DNA of 39,381 bases from Oscillospiraceae bacterium (lineage in GTDB: Bacteria; Bacillota; Clostridia; Oscillospirales; Acutalibacteraceae): positions 1 through 39,381 of the forward strand of contig JAQVFM010000011.1 of the NCBI GenBank assembly GCA_028697255.1, read 5' to 3'. Under the pieces are notes generated by a model. The model did no database searches. It saw only the letters and a program-made list of their open reading frames with translations, and was not told where the DNA came from. Within the stretch, counting starts at the first letter, position 1. Every line of letters starts with the position of its first letter. The translations under genes were made by a program, and so were the position numbers. This document shows, piece by piece, positions 17,255-25,177 of this stretch.

Positions 17255-17353
17255 AGTCCTTTTCACCCATTTAATATGTTGGCATTTTTTCAATTAACCT
17301 AATGATATTAAGTTCTACGAACATTATAATAAAATGAAAGGCTTGGTTATTTC

Positions 17354-18031
17354 ATGGTATATGTCACCGGCGATACACACGGGGATTTTTCCCGGTTCAA
17401 AAGTCGGGCAGCTCGCCGCCTGCGCCGCGGAGATACGCTTATTGTACTTGGAGACTTTGGTTTTATATGGGACGGTTCAAAAAAAGAGAAAAGGATTTTA
17501 AAAAAACTTTCTAAAAAGAAATACAACATTCTGTTTTTGGACGGTCCACATGAAAACTATGATATGCTGCGTAACATACCGATTTCCGAATGGAACGGAG
17601 GCCGTGTGCAGGTAATAGAGGGCAACCTTATGCATCTGTTGCGCGGAGAAATATATAATATTGAAAATGAAAGTTATTTTGTGTTTGGCGGAGGAGAGTG
17701 TGCCGACCGTGATATGCGTGACGAGGCTGACACATGGTGGGAAGAAGAAATGCCGTCTGCTGAGCAAATGCAATACGGCCGAATGCGCCTAAAAGAGCAC
17801 GGCAACAAGGTGGATTATATACTTACGCACGAGTACCCGGGCAGGGGAGCGGACTTTTTTGGGACGAGCAGCCGCCAAAACGGCCTAAATGCCTATCTCG
17901 GACTGATTGCAAGCGAGGTTGAATATAAGAGGTGGTACGTTGGATCGTTGCACATTGACAGATCGCTCAGCAAACGGTTGCATGCAGTTTTTCAACAAAT
18001 TTGTCCGGTTAATGCTGTTGCTGATAAGTGA
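17354..18031 (+). CDS. Calcineurin-like metallophosphoesterase with altered metal-site motifs
   Basis: A 225-residue protein of the PF00149-type metallophosphoesterase fold. The first two metal motifs are intact: GDTHGD (D7, H9) and GDFGFIW (D34). The third motif, normally GNHE, reads G64-P65-H66-E67, so the ligand Asn is Pro. THEYPG supplies the next His. The last motif, normally GHxH, reads G197-S198-L199-H200, so one His is Ser. The rest of the family signature, such as EEEMPSAEQMQYGRMRL and GGGECADRDMRDE, is well kept. Activity is therefore doubtful or altered. It is divergent from the carboxypeptidase homologue and convergent, with no gap, on the udg gene. Confidence 0.88.
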   Translation: MVYVTGDTHGDFSRFKSRAARRLRRGDTLIVLGDFGFIWDGSKKEKRILKKLSKKKYNILFLDGPHENYDMLRNIPISEWNGGRVQVIEGNLMHLLRGEIYNIENESYFVFGGGECADRDMRDEADTWWEEEMPSAEQMQYGRMRLKEHGNKVDYILTHEYPGRGADFFGTSSRQNGLNAYLGLIASEVEYKRWYVGSLHIDRSLSKRLHAVFQQICPVNAVADK

Positions 18032-18625
18032 TTATAAATCCTCGTATATTAATTCGGTATGTGTGCAAATTTCATTAATTTTATTACGCAATTCAAGGAA
18101 ATCTGCAAAAGCCTGCGGCTTTTGGCTTGGATTGCGTAGTAAAGCGGCAGGATGAAAAGTGCCCATCATCAAAGTGTCTCCCTTTTTGATAAACTGGCCG
18201 TGTTGTTTTGTTACCTTAAAATCGGGCGAAATAATACGGCAAGCCGCCACGCGGCCGAGACATACAATGATTTTAGGGCGAATAAGAGCAGTTTGAGCTC
18301 TTAGCCAGTTAATACATGCCTCCTGTTCAGCCGGCAGGGGATCACGGTTGTTGGGCGGGCGGCATTTAACTATGTTCGCAATATAAATATTGTGTTTGCG
18401 CGACAACCCAACCGCCTCCAGCATCTTGTCCAAAAGCCGGCCTGATCTGCCCACAAATGCTTCGCCTTTCAAATCCTCCTGTTCACCTGGCCCTTCGCCT
18501 ATGAACATCACCTCTGCTTTTGGGTTGCCGACGCCGACAACCACATTTGTACGAGTTGACGCAAGGGCACAGATATTGCAGGTTTTGCATTGCTCTATTA
18601 GATTATCCCAGTCCCTGTATACCAT
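18032..18625 (-). CDS. Uracil-DNA glycosylase, family 4 (Fe-S type)
   Basis: A 197-residue glycosylase that removes uracil from DNA. It belongs to the family 4 UDGs, which carry a 4Fe-4S cluster. The cluster cysteines are CKTC near the N-terminus, VKC in NIVKCRPPNNR and EACINWL. The active site motif is GEGPGEQED, with GEAFVGRSGRLLD after it, and the C-terminal motif is HPAALLRNP. The ribosome site is GGAAGG before the ATG at 18625. Its stop abuts the stop of the metallophosphoesterase gene (tail to tail). Confidence 0.95.
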   Translation of the reverse strand: MVYRDWDNLIEQCKTCNICALASTRTNVVVGVGNPKAEVMFIGEGPGEQEDLKGEAFVGRSGRLLDKMLEAVGLSRKHNIYIANIVKCRPPNNRDPLPAEQEACINWLRAQTALIRPKIIVCLGRVAACRIISPDFKVTKQHGQFIKKGDTLMMGTFHPAALLRNPSQKPQAFADFLELRNKINEICTHTELIYEDL

Positions 18626-18699
18626 TTAACCAGCCTTCCAGTTTTGCAAAGAATAATACACTTTAAGTTTTTCTTGCCTTTATAATACCATACTTTAGC

Positions 18700-18728
18700 T
18701 TGAAATAACAGCCCCAAGGCGTTACAAT
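18700..18728 (+). promoter_or_regulatory. Promoter for pduL
   Basis: TTGAAA at 18700-18705, a 17-bp spacer and TACAAT at 18723-18728. Confidence 0.65.
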
Positions 18729-18771
18729 AGTATTTATAAAAGAGGTTAATTTTTGAAAGGATGTTCTTAAA

Positions 18772-19347
18772 ATGGAAAAACAGGTTTTGATCGAAACGTC
18801 GGCTCGTCATGTACACTTGTCGCGTAAGGATTTGGATACCCTTTTCGGCGAGGGTTATGAACTAACTAAGAAAAAGGATTTGTCACAGCCCGGACAGTTT
18901 GCTTGCAATGAAAGGGTTGATGTTATCGGACCCAAAAGGGCGCTGACCGGTGTTTCAATATTGGGTCCTGTACGAAAGGATACGCAAGTAGAAATATCCA
19001 TGACAGACTCGCGCTCGATCGGCGTAGAGGCGCACATACGCGAATCAGGCGACATAGACGGTTCTGCTCCATGCAAAATTGTAGGACCCAAGGGCGAAGT
19101 CGAGCTTTCGCAGGGAGTTATTGTTGCAAAGCGCCACATACACATGACGCCGGCAGATGCTCGGAAACTTGGTGTCAAAGACAGAGATGTTGTAAGCGTT
19201 AAGGTGGAAAGTGACGGTCGTTCTCTCATATTCGGCGACGTGATTGTACGTGTAAGCGACAACTTTTCACTTGCAATGCATATTGATACAGACGAGTCTA
19301 ATGCTGCCGGTATAAAAAGTGCAGTTTCCGGCACAGTAATCAAATAA
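18772..19347 (+). CDS. pduL: Phosphate propanoyltransferase / phosphotransacetylase (PduL type)
   Basis: A 191-residue zinc enzyme that exchanges CoA for phosphate on short acyl-CoAs. The two related half-domains each carry the metal-binding histidines: ARHVHLS (near 12-18) and AKRHIHMTPADA (near 121). GQFACNERVDVIGPK and FSLAMHIDTDESNAAG are family hallmarks. It has no N-terminal encapsulation extension and no microcompartment shell genes nearby, so a housekeeping role in acetyl-phosphate or propionyl-phosphate formation is likely. It is a single-gene unit with its own promoter and a strong terminator. Confidence 0.95.
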   Translation: MEKQVLIETSARHVHLSRKDLDTLFGEGYELTKKKDLSQPGQFACNERVDVIGPKRALTGVSILGPVRKDTQVEISMTDSRSIGVEAHIRESGDIDGSAPCKIVGPKGEVELSQGVIVAKRHIHMTPADARKLGVKDRDVVSVKVESDGRSLIFGDVIVRVSDNFSLAMHIDTDESNAAGIKSAVSGTVIK

Positions 19348-19362
19348 TTATACAGTACACAT

Positions 19363-19405
19363 AAAACAAAACGGATTGATAAACAAATCAGTCCGTTTTG
19401 TTTTT
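19363..19405 (+). terminator. Rho-independent terminator after pduL
   Basis: AAAACAAAACGGATTGA pairs with TCAGTCCGTTTTGTTTTT, with one G-T wobble, 15 bases after the pduL stop. Confidence 0.88.
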
Positions 19406-19413
19406 AGAAAAAA

Positions 19414-19440
19414 GTAGGGCGCGATGCCCTCATCGCGCCG
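19414..19440 (+). repeat. GTAGGG-type palindromic repeat, CGCGATG stem
   Basis: GTAGGGCGCGATG-CCCT-CATCGCGCCG. Related copies lie at 38678-38705 and, inverted, at 39061-39088. Confidence 0.8.
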
Positions 19441-19478
19441 ATAGTAATGCGAAAAACCAGGGATTCGCATTTATTAAA

Positions 19479-20879
19479 TTAAATTTTATCACACAAAAGC
19501 AGTCGCTGTTCACGGTATTTATTAAATGAGCGAGTGCATAAAACAAATACAACAAGGTTGCAGAAAATTCCGACCACATTACCGTCAATTCCCCACGGCT
19601 TGTGCAGCACATGGTTCCATAACAACGATGAAACAAGTCCGGCTTCGAGCGCACGTCGAAATGATGTGCCATTTGACTTTATGCCTAAAAGGGCGGCGGC
19701 AAGCGGCACAAGTATTAACGGAGACCAAAACGAATAAGCGAGCACCAGTATATTAAAGATGCCGGGCAAAATAAACGCAACAAGTACAGCGGCGGCGCCT
19801 GTGACAAGATTTATGCCGCGCAGCCACCAAAGTTCAGAGCGTCCCGAAATAGATGGTCGCACAACCTTAATCGTATCACAAACCAAACCCACCGACGCCC
19901 CATTCAGAAAACCATCGGCCGCCGACAATATTATTGATACCATAGATGCCATAACCAGACCGCGCATACCGGGGGGCAAGACCGATTTCACAAGTGCGGG
20001 CATGGCAGTAGTCGCGTCATTTGTAACATTAAGCGAAAAGGCGGCCATCCCTATTAGTCCGGTTAAAACAAAAACCGGCATTGAAAACAAACCGCTTAGC
20101 ACCGTTGCGCGTGCCGTGCCCCGCGGGTTACGGCCGATAAGGAGACGCTGGGTGTATGGAGGGGCAAGCGCTTCTCCAAACATCATGGTAATAAACATTG
20201 AAAGAAATCCGGCCGGCGTGGTACCGTTAAACGGATTTAAATACTTAGGAGGCAGTGAGCCAAGCATTGTGCCAAGACCGCCCGCCTGACGGATAGATAA
20301 TAAAAGCAGTAAAGGCATGCCCGCAGCCAGCATTACAAACTGCACTATGTCAGCCATTATTACAGACTGTAGCCCCCCGGTTGTGGAATAGAGTATCACA
20401 ATGCCGCATCCTATCAGTATGCCAATACGCGGCTCGATCCCGAGCAAAACATTAAACACCATGCCGATAGCTCCCATTTGAGCACCTACTACACCCGCAC
20501 AGCATATAAATGAAAATATCCCTGTCAACACTTGTGCGGCACGTCCGTAAGACAAACCGATAATACTTCCGACTGTCGCAGCTCCTTTAAACTTTTCCAC
20601 GCCCGGCACTAAAAATTTCCCGATTAGTATTGTTGTGATACTGAAGCCGAACAACGCAAGTGTCATGCCAATACCGTTAGAAAAGGCTTCGGCTGCGTTT
20701 CCGGATGAGTACCCTCCGCCTATATATGATGCAGATAATGATGCAAATATTGTCATAGTACCGTATTTTCCGCCCGCTGCGGTAAAGCCGCCTACGTCCT
20801 TTACCTGTCGTCCGGTGTATATGCCTATGCCTGCGAGTACGGCGAGATACACTACTACCATACCGGTATCAAACCACAT
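19479..20879 (-). CDS. Sodium:solute symporter family protein
   Basis: A 466-residue membrane carrier of the SSF family, with about 12-13 hydrophobic helices over its whole length. Characteristic pieces are the N-terminal GIYTGRQVKDVGGFTAAGGKYG, the sodium-site region SASYIGGGYSSGNA, GVVGAQMGAIG and the TTGGLQSVIMADIVQF segment common to PutP/PanF-like transporters. The solute cannot be read from the sequence. AGGAGGG lies before the ATG at 20879. It is monocistronic, with repeat-rich gaps on both sides. Confidence 0.92.
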   Translation of the reverse strand: MWFDTGMVVVYLAVLAGIGIYTGRQVKDVGGFTAAGGKYGTMTIFASLSASYIGGGYSSGNAAEAFSNGIGMTLALFGFSITTILIGKFLVPGVEKFKGAATVGSIIGLSYGRAAQVLTGIFSFICCAGVVGAQMGAIGMVFNVLLGIEPRIGILIGCGIVILYSTTGGLQSVIMADIVQFVMLAAGMPLLLLLSIRQAGGLGTMLGSLPPKYLNPFNGTTPAGFLSMFITMMFGEALAPPYTQRLLIGRNPRGTARATVLSGLFSMPVFVLTGLIGMAAFSLNVTNDATTAMPALVKSVLPPGMRGLVMASMVSIILSAADGFLNGASVGLVCDTIKVVRPSISGRSELWWLRGINLVTGAAAVLVAFILPGIFNILVLAYSFWSPLILVPLAAALLGIKSNGTSFRRALEAGLVSSLLWNHVLHKPWGIDGNVVGIFCNLVVFVLCTRSFNKYREQRLLLCDKI

Positions 20880-20910
20880 TATCCCGCCCTCCTTTTACTC
20901 CCATTATTAG

Positions 20911-21023
20911 GCGATTACGAAAGTCGTGTGTTTGGACGAACGCAGTTCGCCCAAAAATATATTACTTGATTTTCTGTGCCATATGTAGGGGAGACCTGTG
21001 GTCTCCCGTAACTTTCGCAATCG
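20911..21023. repeat. Composite repeat: CGATTACGAAAGT arms enclosing two palindromes
   Basis: The outer arms are GCGATTACGAAAGT (20911-20924) and AACTTTCGCAATCG (21010-21023), inverted with one mismatch. Inside are GGACGAACGCAGTTCGCCC (20934-20952) and GTAGGGGAGACC-TGT-GGTCTCCCGTA (20985-21010). A related GCGGACAAACACAGTTCACC follows at 21046-21065. Confidence 0.7.
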
Positions 21024-21119
21024 GTTGCTCCCATTTTACGAATTTGCGGACAAACACAGTTCACCCCACAAAGTTTTTAATGGGACTAATATTAATATTA
21101 TGGGCGGTTAAGCACAAAT

Positions 21120-21148
21120 ATGCCGCATGGTGTTGTGTCATGCGGCAT
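21120..21148 (-). terminator. Hairpin after nadC
   Basis: ATGCCGCATG pairs perfectly with CATGCGGCAT, just after the nadC stop. The T-run on the minus strand is weak, so it may be a terminator or an mRNA-stabilising hairpin. Confidence 0.5.
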
Positions 21149-21156
21149 TGTAATAT

Positions 21157-21993
21157 TTATTGTATTTTCATTGATATATCCAAGGCCTTGACCGAATGGG
21201 TAAGTGCGCCAATGGATATTATATCAACGCCTGTCAGAGCAACTTCACGCAGGTTTTGTTCAGTAATTCCACCGCTTGCCTCAAGAAGTGCACGTCCGGC
21301 ATTCAGCTCAACGGCCTCTTTCATTTGATCGCAACTCATGTTGTCAAGCATAATTACATCTGCACCCGCATCAATAGCCTCCCGCACTTCATCAATATTG
21401 CGGGTTTCGACCTCCAGCTTAACCATATGGCCAAGCTTATTACGCACAGCCGATATAGCAGCTACAATACCGCCGGCGGCGTCAATATGGTTATCTTTAA
21501 GCATCGCGCCGTCCGAAAGGTTAAAGCGGTGGTTGCGACCTCCTCCTACCATTACGGCATATTTCTGCAAAGGCCGCAGTCCCGGCAGCGTTTTGCGCGT
21601 GTCGGTTATTGATGCATTAGTACCTGCGACAATCTGTACGCACCGGTTTGTTGCCGTTGCAATGCCCGACATGTGCTGAAGCAGGTTGAGCGCTGTTCTC
21701 TCGCCTTTAAGCAGGCACCGGGTGCTGCCGCTGAACTCGGCAATGCAATCGCCCGGTTTAATATGCTCGCCGTCGTGTTTGTATATAATCGCTTTAAAGC
21801 TGTCATCCAGCAAATCAAATACACGCAGCGCCGTATTTATTCCACACACAACCCCTTGTGCCTTGGCAACAAACTGTGCCGAGCCACTAACTTGTTGTGA
21901 TATCAATAAATCGGTTGTAGTGTCAATATAATTGATGTCTTCACGCAGTGCGGCTTTGATTACGTCGTCAATATAAAAAACAGGCAATTCCAT
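21157..21993 (-). CDS. nadC: Nicotinate-nucleotide diphosphorylase (quinolinate phosphoribosyltransferase)
   Basis: A 278-residue enzyme that makes nicotinate mononucleotide from quinolinate and PRPP. Motifs are ERTALNLLQHMSGIAT, TRKTLPGLR, GGGRNHRFNLSDGAMLKDNHI (split around residues 160-180), VETRN, MLDNM and EASGGI. The ATG at 21993 follows a GGAGG by 8 bases and matches the family N-terminus; an upstream reading from 22068 would overlap nadB. It is the last gene of prs-nadB-nadC, 19 bases after nadB. Its substrate PRPP is the product of the first gene of this unit. Confidence 0.96.
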   Translation of the reverse strand: MELPVFYIDDVIKAALREDINYIDTTTDLLISQQVSGSAQFVAKAQGVVCGINTALRVFDLLDDSFKAIIYKHDGEHIKPGDCIAEFSGSTRCLLKGERTALNLLQHMSGIATATNRCVQIVAGTNASITDTRKTLPGLRPLQKYAVMVGGGRNHRFNLSDGAMLKDNHIDAAGGIVAAISAVRNKLGHMVKLEVETRNIDEVREAIDAGADVIMLDNMSCDQMKEAVELNAGRALLEASGGITEQNLREVALTGVDIISIGALTHSVKALDISMKIQ

Positions 21994-22012
21994 TAAGCAG
22001 TCCTCCGATAAG

Positions 22013-23512
22013 TTAATGAATATTAGTATAGCCTTCCAACCACGATTCCTCAGGAGCTTTTTGCACAACCTCTTTTAAAAGTAATGTACAAATAGTGGCA
22101 AGACTTTTTGCTTCAAGGTAATCAGAGGTAATTGAATAGTCATCATCTTTCAATTTTTTTAAAATCCTCGTTGCTTCTTTAAGGCCATCATGCACGGCTT
22201 CATAGTTGGGAATAACAAACCAGGCTCGCCCTATAATTTTGCGAATGCTTGTTCTGTAGCCGGGCTCAAGAGCGCGTTTGCCAGTAGGCAGTGGGGGAGA
22301 CGGCGCGGTGATGCCGCTTTGCTCATGGCGCATTCTGCGGCTTATGTCGTAGGTGCAGCGGCGCGCAAACACCAATGCTTCTAAAAGCGAATTGCTTGCC
22401 AGACGATTCACACCGTGCACACCTGTATGCGAGCATTCACCGGCGGCATACAACCGGTCAACTGTGGTGTCTCCATAAACATTTACGTCAATACCGCCCA
22501 TCAGATAGTGCTGGCATGGAAACACAGGGATACGGTCACGCGTAATGTCTATACCCTCTTCAAGGCAACGTTCGTATATCATCGGGAACCGCCGTTTAAT
22601 AAACTCTTCACCGCGGCTGGTTATGTCAAGATAAAAATCCTCACTGCCTGTGCGTACTGATTCTTTTATAATCGAGCGCGATACTACATCGCGGGGGGCA
22701 AGCTCTCCGCGTTCGTCATAGTTTTTCATAAACTGTTCGCCAAAGCAATTAACAAGCACTGCACCTTCACCGCGAACAGCTTCGGATATCAAAAATCGTT
22801 CTCTTCCGTGCGCCGCGGCAAATGCAGTCGGGTGAAACTGGATAAGGTGCAAATTTTTTGTCTTGGCTCCAAGTTCGTGGGCGAGTGTGATGCCGTCACC
22901 GGTTGCAATTGCGGAGTTTGTCGTGTACGGGTACATTCTACCAATTCCCCCCGTACACAGTATGCAGTATGAGCAGGATATATAGTGGAAACCCTGTCGG
23001 GTCAGCACACCCGCCCAAAAGCCACCCTCGACCGGCTTGAGTGATGATAAATGGGTATATTCCATAAATGTGATGTTTGAGCGTGACTTGGCTGCGGCAA
23101 GCAGCTTGCTGGTGATTTCGCGCCCTGTCGAGTCCTTGTGATGAAGGATACGGCGCCGCGAATGTCCGCCCTCAAGCGTCATTGCTATTTGCTGCGTTTC
23201 ATCACGGTCGAATTCCACGCCCATTTGCTTGATAAGGCGCAACACGTCTTCCGGGCCTTCGTTAACAAGTATCTCAAGGCTGCGAAGATCGTTTTTATAT
23301 CCGCCCGCAATCAGCGTGTCGGCGATATGAAGCCGGTAATCGTCGTCGGTTTTGTCGACTACAGCCGCAACACCTCCTTGCGCCAAATAGCTGTTGCATA
23401 ATGTCAGCTCGCGCTTGGACAGCACCAAAACCCTGGTTTTTGGCTCAAAATTAAGTGCAGCATATAGACCGGCAACACCCGAACCGGCTATAAGCACATC
23501 ATATTCATTCAT
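22013..23512 (-). CDS. nadB: L-aspartate oxidase
   Basis: A 499-residue flavoenzyme that oxidises L-aspartate to iminoaspartate, the first step of de novo NAD synthesis. The FAD-binding GSGVAGLYAAL is at the N-terminus. GGHSRRRILHHKD, IQFHPTAF, RGEGAVLVN and HYLMGGI follow, and the second FAD region is AAGECSHTGVHGVNRLASNSLLEALVFA (about residues 350-377). No nadA (quinolinate synthase) is in the window, so it must lie elsewhere. The gene is 23 bases after prs and 19 before nadC. Both ends of nadB carry a similar stretch, TTGGAAGG followed by TA.ACTAATAT. Confidence 0.95.
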   Translation of the reverse strand: MNEYDVLIAGSGVAGLYAALNFEPKTRVLVLSKRELTLCNSYLAQGGVAAVVDKTDDDYRLHIADTLIAGGYKNDLRSLEILVNEGPEDVLRLIKQMGVEFDRDETQQIAMTLEGGHSRRRILHHKDSTGREITSKLLAAAKSRSNITFMEYTHLSSLKPVEGGFWAGVLTRQGFHYISCSYCILCTGGIGRMYPYTTNSAIATGDGITLAHELGAKTKNLHLIQFHPTAFAAAHGRERFLISEAVRGEGAVLVNCFGEQFMKNYDERGELAPRDVVSRSIIKESVRTGSEDFYLDITSRGEEFIKRRFPMIYERCLEEGIDITRDRIPVFPCQHYLMGGIDVNVYGDTTVDRLYAAGECSHTGVHGVNRLASNSLLEALVFARRCTYDISRRMRHEQSGITAPSPPLPTGKRALEPGYRTSIRKIIGRAWFVIPNYEAVHDGLKEATRILKKLKDDDYSITSDYLEAKSLATICTLLLKEVVQKAPEESWLEGYTNIH

Positions 23513-23535
23513 ATATTAGTCTAACCTTCCAACGA

Positions 23536-24684
23536 TTATCCGCGAAACCTTTTTAACAAATTTTCAATTTTCTGATGCGGATCAATTATTTTGCTTACAG
23601 ACACATCGTGGTTTAGCGCTGCAATAAAGTATGCAATATATTTTGAGACATCGACTTCATAAAACCATTTACGGCTTTTTAGCTCTTCGCTTCGGTAAGT
23701 GAGGTTTGTCCCGAATACGCCCGAAATTATGCCGTCATTATATGCTTTGTCAAAACTGTCTAACCCGCCGGTAAATATTGCGTAAGTGGCATAAGCATAA
23801 ATGTTACGCGCCTTGCGTTTTTTCAACTCGTATGCAATGTCGAGCATGGATTCACCCGAAGATATGATGTCGTCAGCGATAAACACATCCATGCCTTCAA
23901 CCGAATTGCCGAGATATTCGTGCGCCACAATCGGGTTGCGGCCGTTCACAATGGTTGAATAGTCGCGGCGTTTATAGAACATGCCCAAGTCAACACCAAG
24001 CACTGACGCATAAAACATATTACGGCTCATTGCACCCTCATCAGGGCTGACTATCATTAAATGGTCTCGGTCGGGCTTTATATCGGGGATATTATTAAAA
24101 AGTGCTTTTAAAACCTGATAATATGGAATAACATTGTCAAAGCCCATCAAAGGCACGGCATTCTGCACCCGTGAATCATGTGCGTCAAAGGTAATTATAT
24201 TGGCTACACCCATGTTTCTAAGCTCTTGAAGAGCAACGGCGCAATCAAGGGATTCACGGTAATTTCTCCGATGCTGTCTGCCCCCGTACAAAATGGGCAT
24301 GATTACATTAACGCGGTGTGCTTTTCCACCTGTTGCCTGTATAATGCGCTTAAGATCCTGATAATGGTCGTCGGGCGACATCAAGTTTTCGCGGCCAAAC
24401 ATCTTATATGTGCAGCTATAGTTTCCCACATCAACTAAGATAAACAAATCGTCACCGCGAATGCTTGAATGGATTATGCCCTTAGCGTCACCCGAGGAAA
24501 AGCGCGGGCATTCCGAATCAACCATAAACGTGTCACACGATCTGCCACTGTTCGCCGCCCAGCGCGTCAAGTGTCTGTCTATTTTAATTCCAAGCTCCCG
24601 GCATCCTTGCATCGCAATCAAACTCAGAGGCGCGACACAATCCTCGCGATTGAATATCATTTCACTGGGTTTCACTTCAGCCAA
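23536..24684 (-). CDS. prs: Ribose-phosphate pyrophosphokinase (extended clostridial type)
   Basis: A 382-residue PRPP synthase, longer than the usual 310-320. The divalent metal and ribose-phosphate region is TFDAHDSRVQNAV (near 165), and the PRPP loop is VFIADDIISSGESMLD (near 270-285). The catalytic flexible loop is degenerate compared with classical Prs (MPILYGGRQHRRN-like). The extra length is in the N-terminal third. The start is a TTG at 24684, 9 bases after AAAGGAG. It leads prs-nadB-nadC, which suggests PRPP supply for quinolinate conversion, either as a second Prs or as the main one. Confidence 0.88.
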   Translation of the reverse strand: MAEVKPSEMIFNREDCVAPLSLIAMQGCRELGIKIDRHLTRWAANSGRSCDTFMVDSECPRFSSGDAKGIIHSSIRGDDLFILVDVGNYSCTYKMFGRENLMSPDDHYQDLKRIIQATGGKAHRVNVIMPILYGGRQHRRNYRESLDCAVALQELRNMGVANIITFDAHDSRVQNAVPLMGFDNVIPYYQVLKALFNNIPDIKPDRDHLMIVSPDEGAMSRNMFYASVLGVDLGMFYKRRDYSTIVNGRNPIVAHEYLGNSVEGMDVFIADDIISSGESMLDIAYELKKRKARNIYAYATYAIFTGGLDSFDKAYNDGIISGVFGTNLTYRSEELKSRKWFYEVDVSKYIAYFIAALNHDVSVSKIIDPHQKIENLLKRFRG

Positions 24685-24710
24685 TGTAAACTTCTCCTTT
24701 TTTTATTTTT

Positions 24711-24775
24711 AGTCGATTGCAAAATACACGGGCGAGCATAGTTTGCCCTCAATGCAGTGCATTTCGCAATCGCCT
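24711..24775. repeat. Composite repeat, CGATTGCAAAATACAC arms
   Basis: CGATTGCAAAATACAC (24714-24729) is inverted, with two mismatches, as GTGCATTTCGCAATCG further right. The inner hairpin is CGGGCGAGCATAGTTTGCCC. The first ten bases AGTCGATTGC are identical to the repeat that ends addA. Confidence 0.7.
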
Positions 24776-24949
24776 GTTAATTTTTTAATTGTTTAGGTGC
24801 AGGGTTTTTAATATTTATTATATAAAACCTTACCCAAGACATTAATTTAATTGTATCACATTCTGTTAATAATGTAATTAAAATTAATTAAGACAAAATC
24901 GGCCTCAAACTATTGATAATGCACAACTCAGACATGCATGCCCAACACT

Positions 24950-25108
24950 TTAATACTAATATCCGATTAGAAGATTATTAAAGTTTCAGAGGATTTTTGT
25001 GTCGGGCAAAGCCGGCGACGCAGACGGGCTTGCCCGGCAAGGAGAAAACACAAGTCCGGCGCAAAAAAACCGGAAAGATGTTTAGTTTTTAGTTGATATT
25101 AGCATTAA
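24950..25108. mobile_element. 159-bp element with 14-bp terminal inverted repeats and GC-rich hairpin core
   Basis: TTAATACTAATATC (24950-24963) and GATATTAGCATTAA (25095-25108) are inverted with one mismatch. They share the ATACTAATAT core with the termini at 13785-13880. The core has a GC-rich hairpin, GTCGGGCAAAGCC against GGGCTTGCCCGGC, near 25002-25039, and a second pair, TCCGG/CCGGA, further right. It has no ORF. It could be a MITE or a structured RNA; I do not match it to a known riboswitch. Confidence 0.5.
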
Positions 25109-25131
25109 TATGACAAACTAAGCTAAAAGAA

Positions 25132-25168
25132 AAACCGTTCGCGCCAATAAACTTTGGGCGGACGGTTT
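25132..25168 (-). terminator. Terminator of the rpsF-ssb-rpsR operon
   Basis: On the minus strand AAACCGTCCGCCC pairs with GGCGCGAACGGTTT, followed by TTCTTTT, 10 bases after the rpsR stop. Confidence 0.85.
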
Positions 25169-25177
25169 AAAGATAAA

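Larger units (their letters stand above)
24685..25177. other. Repeat-rich gap between prs and rpsR
   Basis: This 493-bp gap has no supported gene. From left to right it holds a composite CGATTGC repeat, an AT-rich stretch upstream of prs (a TATAAT lies on the minus strand near 24819-24824, without a good -35), the 159-bp TIR element and the rpsR terminator. Confidence 0.6.

Noticed and set aside
18855-19343. 162-codon open frame antisense to pduL
   Set aside because: It mirrors the pduL codons and has no ribosome site or recognisable domain.
18772-20879. Microcompartment (pdu/eut) locus suggested by pduL
   Set aside because: No shell proteins, diol dehydratase or aldehyde dehydrogenase are near, and PduL lacks an encapsulation extension.
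24950-25108. Known riboswitch
   Set aside because: The core does not fit the c-di-GMP, SAM, TPP or other consensus sequences that I can recall, and its position after a terminator and away from a start codon argues against it.
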